Positions 7,618-10,898 of a DNA stretch of 10,898 bases are shown here, piece after piece (positions within the stretch are counted from its first letter, which is position 1; each line of letters begins with the position of its first letter). The notes under the pieces were generated by a model. It did no database searches. It saw nothing but the letters and a program-made list of their open reading frames with translations, and was not told where the DNA came from. A program made the translations under genes and the position numbers. Source of the DNA: Temnopleurus reevesii (taxonomy: Eukaryota > Echinodermata > Echinoidea > Temnopleuroida > Temnopleuridae); the NCBI GenBank assembly GCA_036244855.1, contig BQKZ01005250.1, forward strand, positions 34,345 to 45,242. Reading direction: 5' to 3'.

Positions 7618-7705
7618 GTGATATCCAGCAGACAACAGTCTCAGACAAGATACGATTAATCATCGGAATCGTTGCATCAGAGGGGCGCGTCGAAGTCCTC
7701 TCCAA
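7618..7705 (+). pseudogene. Truncated SRCR exon copy 1
   Basis: After an intact AG at 7616-7617 it reads DIQQTTVSDKIRL then VASEGRVEVL, matching exon G. The frame stays open past the homology and stops at 7752-7754. The VGG of the domain start is IIG, and the donor-like GT found in the other copies is lost (GAATAAG). Confidence 0.75.
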
Positions 7706-7792
7706 GAATAAGATAAAAATATCTCAGGAGTTCATTATCTCTCTCAGAAGCTAAATATCTCTCAACTTTATAATTATGAATTTCACTTTAAG

Positions 7793-7880
7793 GTGATATC
7801 CAGCCGTCAACTGTCTCAGACAAGATACGCTTAGTCGATGGCGACGTCGCATCAGAGGGGCATGTCAAAGTCTTCCACGA
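7793..7880 (+). pseudogene. Truncated SRCR exon copy 2
   Basis: After an AG at 7791-7792 it reads DIQPSTVSDKIRLVDG then DVASEGHVKVFH. Homology to exon G stops at 7880, immediately before GTTAGA. If read through, the frame continues to TAA at 7960-7962, which overlaps AATAAA at 7958-7963. This is the least damaged copy by frame, but it lacks all six cysteines and the core of the SRCR domain. Confidence 0.75.
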
Positions 7881-7999
7881 GTTAGAACAAGATACCTGCA
7901 GAGTTCATTACCTCTCTCTGAAGCTAATTCTTCCCAAAAGTTATACATTTCTTCAACAATAAATAACTTTTAAATCATGTATATAAATGTTGATTATAG

Positions 8000-8088
8000 G
8001 TGACATCCAGCCAACAACTATCTCAGACAGGATACGTTTTAGTCAGTGGCAACGTCGCATCAGAGGGGCGTGTCGAAGTTCTCCACGA
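8000..8088 (+). pseudogene. Truncated SRCR exon copy 3, frameshifted
   Basis: After an AG at 7998-7999 it reads DIQPTTISDRIR; an extra T in CGTTTTAGTC (CGATTAGTC in exon G) then shifts the frame. The DNA of the following VASEGRVEVLHE region is still nearly intact, so the shift is recent relative to overall decay. GTTAGA follows at 8089. Confidence 0.75.
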
Positions 8089-8167
8089 GTTAGATAAAAA
8101 TTTGTAAGAAGTTCATTCTCAGAAGCTAAACATCTCTCAAGTTCATGATTCTAAATTTTACTTATAA

Positions 8168-8255
8168 GTGATATCCAGCCGACAACAGTCTCCGACATGA
8201 TACTATTAATCGGCGGCTAAGTTGCATCAGAGGGGCGCTTGGAAGTCCTCCACGA
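8168..8255 (+). pseudogene. Truncated SRCR exon copy 4, stop codon and shifted acceptor
   Basis: It reads DIQPTTVSDMILLIGG, then TAA where exon G has AAC, followed by [12 protein letters not shown]. The acceptor AGG of the other copies is AAG here, one base short, so splicing at that AG would also shift the frame. A good donor-like GTAAGA lies at 8256, exactly where homology to exon G ends. Confidence 0.75.
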
Positions 8256-8376
8256 GTAAGATTAAGATACCTGCAAAGTTCATTACCTTTCTCAGAAGCT
8301 AATTTTTCTCCAAAAGCTTAAAGTTTCCTCCACGATGAGCATCCCTCAAATTAATGTTTTTAAATTTTGCTTGTAG

Positions 8377-8733
8377 GTGATATTCAGCCAACGACAGTCT
8401 CAGACAAGATACGATTAGTCGGTGGCAACGTCGCATCCGAGGGGCGCGTCGAAGTCCTCCATGAAGGCGCCTGGGGCACAATCTGCAACGAGGGCTGGGA
8501 CATCAATGACGCAAACACTGTCTGCCGCATGCTCGGATACGTAGATGGCGCTCTTCAGGCCGTCACATCTGCGGAGTTTGGTATTGGTACGGGCCCGATC
8601 CTCTTGAGCAGCGTTGAATGTATGGAGAATGATACAAATTTGCTGGAGTGTGAATTCCCACCCATGGGAACGCATACATGTTACTTCGCTAGGATGGATG
8701 CTGGGGTACGATGCAATACAGGAGACGCTATAT
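8377..8733 (+). CDS. SRCR domain G, single exon
   Basis: A complete domain in a 357-base, phase 1-1 exon. Acceptor ttttgcttgtag ends at 8376; donor T|GTAAGT follows 8733. Order: GDIQPTTVSDKIRLVGG, EGRVEVLHEGAWGTIC, NEGWDINDANTVCRMLGYVDGA, EFGIGTGPILLSSVECMEND, NLLECEFP, HTCYFARMDAGVRCNTGDA. Six Cys are present. CDD is CNE and the HxED motif is ARMD, so cation coordination is probably lost. NDT is a candidate sequon. Its first 88 bases are repeated four times upstream in decayed form. The extra N-terminal DIQPTTVSD stretch is a short linker before the fold. A minus-strand frame over 8415-8747 is a shadow. Confidence 0.95.
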
Positions 8734-9247
8734 GTAAGTATTCTCAAAACATGTTTGAAAAACAGGAATGATTTTTTGAAGGAATGATTTTGATGAATTG
8801 TAAAAAATTGTCCTTTACTCTAAAGAATTTCTAATGGATGGGCAGTCAGATTTTTAGCAGGTTAAATTTACACAACTATTGATGTACATGTATGTCAACC
8901 ATTACGATATAACTCGTTGTTAACAACAGCAGGTCAAGTGAGGGTAAATTGTAGGTGCTGTACATATTTACCTGTGTATCTAAGGGGGAGTTATTACAAA
9001 GATCTATTGCAAGATGCAGTTTGTCGGCAGTTGCATATCAAAACCATTGTTTCATATGCGTCTTATGTGCCATATGTTTAGATATTGCGGAAATGAAAAT
9101 GGGCATTGCACTTTAAAAGTGATCTGCAGTTGATTTGTGAACAATTGCAACTTTATTGCGACATCCCATTAGAGTTCTTATTGGTTGAAGATTAATTTGT
9201 GAAATGCAATATGATAAATAACCATTATTTTTTCATTACTTCTTCAG
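8734..9247 (+). other. Intron between domains G and H, no recognised content
   Basis: AT-rich non-coding sequence ending in a pyrimidine-rich acceptor, attacttcttcag. No SRCR fragment, tandem repeat or retroelement signature was recognised in it. Confidence 0.5.
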
Positions 9248-9431
9248 TGGACCTAGAAGCAATTGAAATCCGCCTGGTTAACGGCACCCGGCCAAGCGAG
9301 GGCAGGCTTGAGGTACTCTATGAGAACACCTGGAGTACCGTGTGCGATGACGCATGGGACTTGAAGGACGCCATCGTTGTCTGTCGTCAGTTAGGCTATT
9401 CCTGGGCTGCTGCTGCACCTCTCCAATCAAG
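9248..9431 (+). CDS. SRCR domain H, 5' exon
   Basis: First half of domain H, entered in phase 1 and left in phase 2. It reads [21 protein letters not shown], then [19 protein letters not shown], then [15 protein letters not shown], where the Ser codon is split by the donor AG|GTACTG. The CDD pair is intact and NGT is a candidate sequon. The intron falls about 14 residues after VVCR, unlike domain A, where the intron splits the Arg of VCR itself. A methionine codon at 9199 lies in the intron and is not a start. Confidence 0.93.
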
Positions 9432-10088
9432 GTACTGTTTTATTTTTTTCTATTTGTTTATTGATTTTCATTTTAACAGGGTAGCCCCATCAGGAATCAA
9501 ACTATGATTACTGATAATGAAAGTTCTGTAGAGCTTGAAAATGCAAAATGATAGATTAATATTAATTAACTTATTAAATATGAAATATTTTTTTCACAAC
9601 ACAAGAGAAATTTATTCAGGAAATTAAGGCTACCTTCTGCAGCCTTAAGGAAGGATTTACCCAATTTGAGCCTTCTGAGGAATGGATTGATGAATGGGTC
9701 TTATATACTCAGAAGTTTTCTCACTGTTTCAGCGGAAAATAAGTCTGAGAACTCTGACTTACTAACCACCTTTCAAACCTCTGATGAACACAGGCATTGA
9801 TGCTCCAGATCTATTTCATGGTGTCCCAGCAGATTCACATCAAGTCCCCAGCAAAAGTGAAAATAAGTCTTGTAAATCATACTTGTATATCCTTTCAAAT
9901 TAGGTGCTCCTGACAAATTGTTACTAAGGAAGAGAAAACGGCTATAGGGAATATTTATGGTCTCCTCTTTATTAAAGTTCTGTATCACCATGTGACCTAT
10001 CTTGGATTGAGAGCTCTAACCCAATGGAACTTTTGTTATATCTCCTTTGAACCTGTTCTATTCTTCTGGCCTGCCTGTTATTTTCTGG
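9432..10088 (+). other. Intron inside domain H, upstream part, unassigned
   Basis: Non-coding sequence with no SRCR fragment. It includes short AT-rich stretches and an inverted pair AAGGCTACCTTCTGCAGCCTT near 9626-9648 in interrupted form. Part of it may be LTR sequence belonging to the primer binding site at 10202, but I cannot show the boundary. Confidence 0.4.
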
Positions 10089-10220
10089 AATAAACCCTTG
10101 GGGTTTCAAAGTCAGGAACAAAGGCAGTCTATACCTGGCAGTCAGAGATTGAAAGCCTGTCTACTTATCTACTCTGTATTTTTGAAAGCCACACTTCAAT
10201 TTGGTGGCAGCGGTGGGATT
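10089..10220 (+). mobile_element. LTR-retrotransposon remnant with tRNA-Leu primer binding site
   Basis: TGGTGGCAGCGGTGGGATT at 10202-10220 is a 19-base perfect match to the reverse complement of a tRNA-Leu 3' end. It is preceded by CACACTTCA and a 3-base spacer, fitting an LTR that ends in CA. AATAAA lies at 10089-10094. The flanking sequence does not match the relic at 3538-3756, so this is probably a different element or subfamily sharing the primer. Only 32 bases separate the site from exon 10, so nothing of the internal region remains. The LTR left edge could not be placed; some of 9432-10088 may belong to it. Confidence 0.58.
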
Positions 10221-10252
10221 TAATTTTTCATCTTTATTCTTATCCTCCTTAG

Positions 10253-10395
10253 CTTTGGTGCAGGCGCTGGACCTATAGCTGTAGAAGATTTTGATTGTCA
10301 TGGTAACGAGACAAACCTAGCTCAGTGTAGCCATGAACCCTGGACGGTGCATGACTGCACGCATGATGAGGATGCGTCTGTCATATGTCTTGAAG
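10253..10395 (+). CDS. SRCR domain H, 3' exon
   Basis: Completes domain H to 109 residues. The acceptor tatcctccttag ends at 10252, and the first base completes the split Ser codon. It reads FGAGAGPIAVEDFDCHGNETNLAQC, in two blocks around DFDC, then WTVHDCTHDEDASVICLE. Four Cys here plus two in the 5' exon give six. The ending H-D-E-D keeps the acidic motif seen in B, D and F. GNET is a candidate sequon at the position of GNES in domain C. The donor is G|GTAAGA after 10395 (phase 1). There is no open methionine-led frame here; the exon was recognised from the domain pattern and splice sites. Confidence 0.93.

Positions 10396-10898
<503 letters not shown>

Larger units (their letters stand above)
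7516..8376 (+). repeat. Dimeric tandem array of truncated SRCR exon copies
   Basis: Four copies of the start of domain G exon begin at 7618, 7793, 8000 and 8168, and the intact exon begins at 8377. Spacings are 175, 207, 168 and 209 bases, alternating short and long. The tails explain this: copies 1 and 3 are followed by GATAAAAAT and GAAGCTAAA, copies 2 and 4 by GATACCTGCA, GAAGCTAAT and CCAAAAG. The repeat unit is therefore a dimer of about 380 bases. Sequence at about 7516-7617 (CTCAAAAGCAG, ATCCCTCAAATT) resembles the tail of copy 4 (TCCAAAAGCTT, ATCCCTCAAATT), so the array begins with a partial unit. Individual copies are listed separately. Confidence 0.82.

Noticed and set aside
7516..8376. 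Regular repeats considered as a CRISPR array or satellite
   Set aside because: The repeats are about 90-base coding-derived segments at 168-209 base spacing in animal DNA, with homology to the adjacent exon. They are exon duplicates, not short repeats with unique spacers.

Overview
This is animal genomic DNA, not prokaryotic: short coding blocks are separated by AT-rich introns with clear GT...AG borders and retroposon debris. All supported coding sequence is on the + strand. It reads as one internal stretch of a single gene encoding a protein built from scavenger receptor cysteine-rich (SRCR) domains. I see no start codon, signal peptide, transmembrane segment or stop codon that belongs to the gene, so both ends lie outside the window. 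The long multi-SRCR architecture, the style of the short interspersed repeats and the retroelement debris suggest a marine deuterostome. A sea urchin or another echinoderm is my best guess, because SRCR genes are hugely expanded there, but this is an inference.

Layout: eleven exons encode nine SRCR domains, which I call A to I. A = 155-299 + 803-996. B = 1965-2288. C = 2857-3174. D = 4057-4515, preceded in the same exon by a Thr-rich linker. E = 4993-5193 + 5909-6043. F = 6822-7145. G = 8377-8733. H = 9248-9431 + 10253-10395. I = 10775 to the window end, incomplete. Every between-domain intron is phase 1, so each domain is a symmetric module. The spliced frame stays open from 155 to 10898. 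Each complete domain has six cysteines (group A pattern). Domains B, D, F and H keep the acidic CDD and His-x-Glu-Asp positions associated with cation binding in this family; A, C, E and G have lost them, giving a strict alternation.

The introns carry most of the unexpected structure. Intron 2 holds a 157-bp insertion between perfect 12-bp direct repeats, containing a hairpin followed by GAAACGTC that resembles the hammerhead-like motif of Penelope-type retroelements. Introns 4 and 9 each hold a sequence matching an LTR-retrotransposon primer binding site for tRNA-Leu. Introns 1 and 7 hold copies of what looks like one tRNA-derived SINE family. The intron before domain G contains four decayed tandem copies of the first 88 bases of that domain's exon, arranged as a dimeric higher-order repeat. 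The 5' exon of domain E likewise has decayed partial copies on both sides. These arrays look like fossils of exon duplication in a fast-evolving SRCR gene.

The likely role is an extracellular binding protein, secreted or membrane-anchored, of the innate-immune or DMBT1-like type. No ligand can be read from the sequence.
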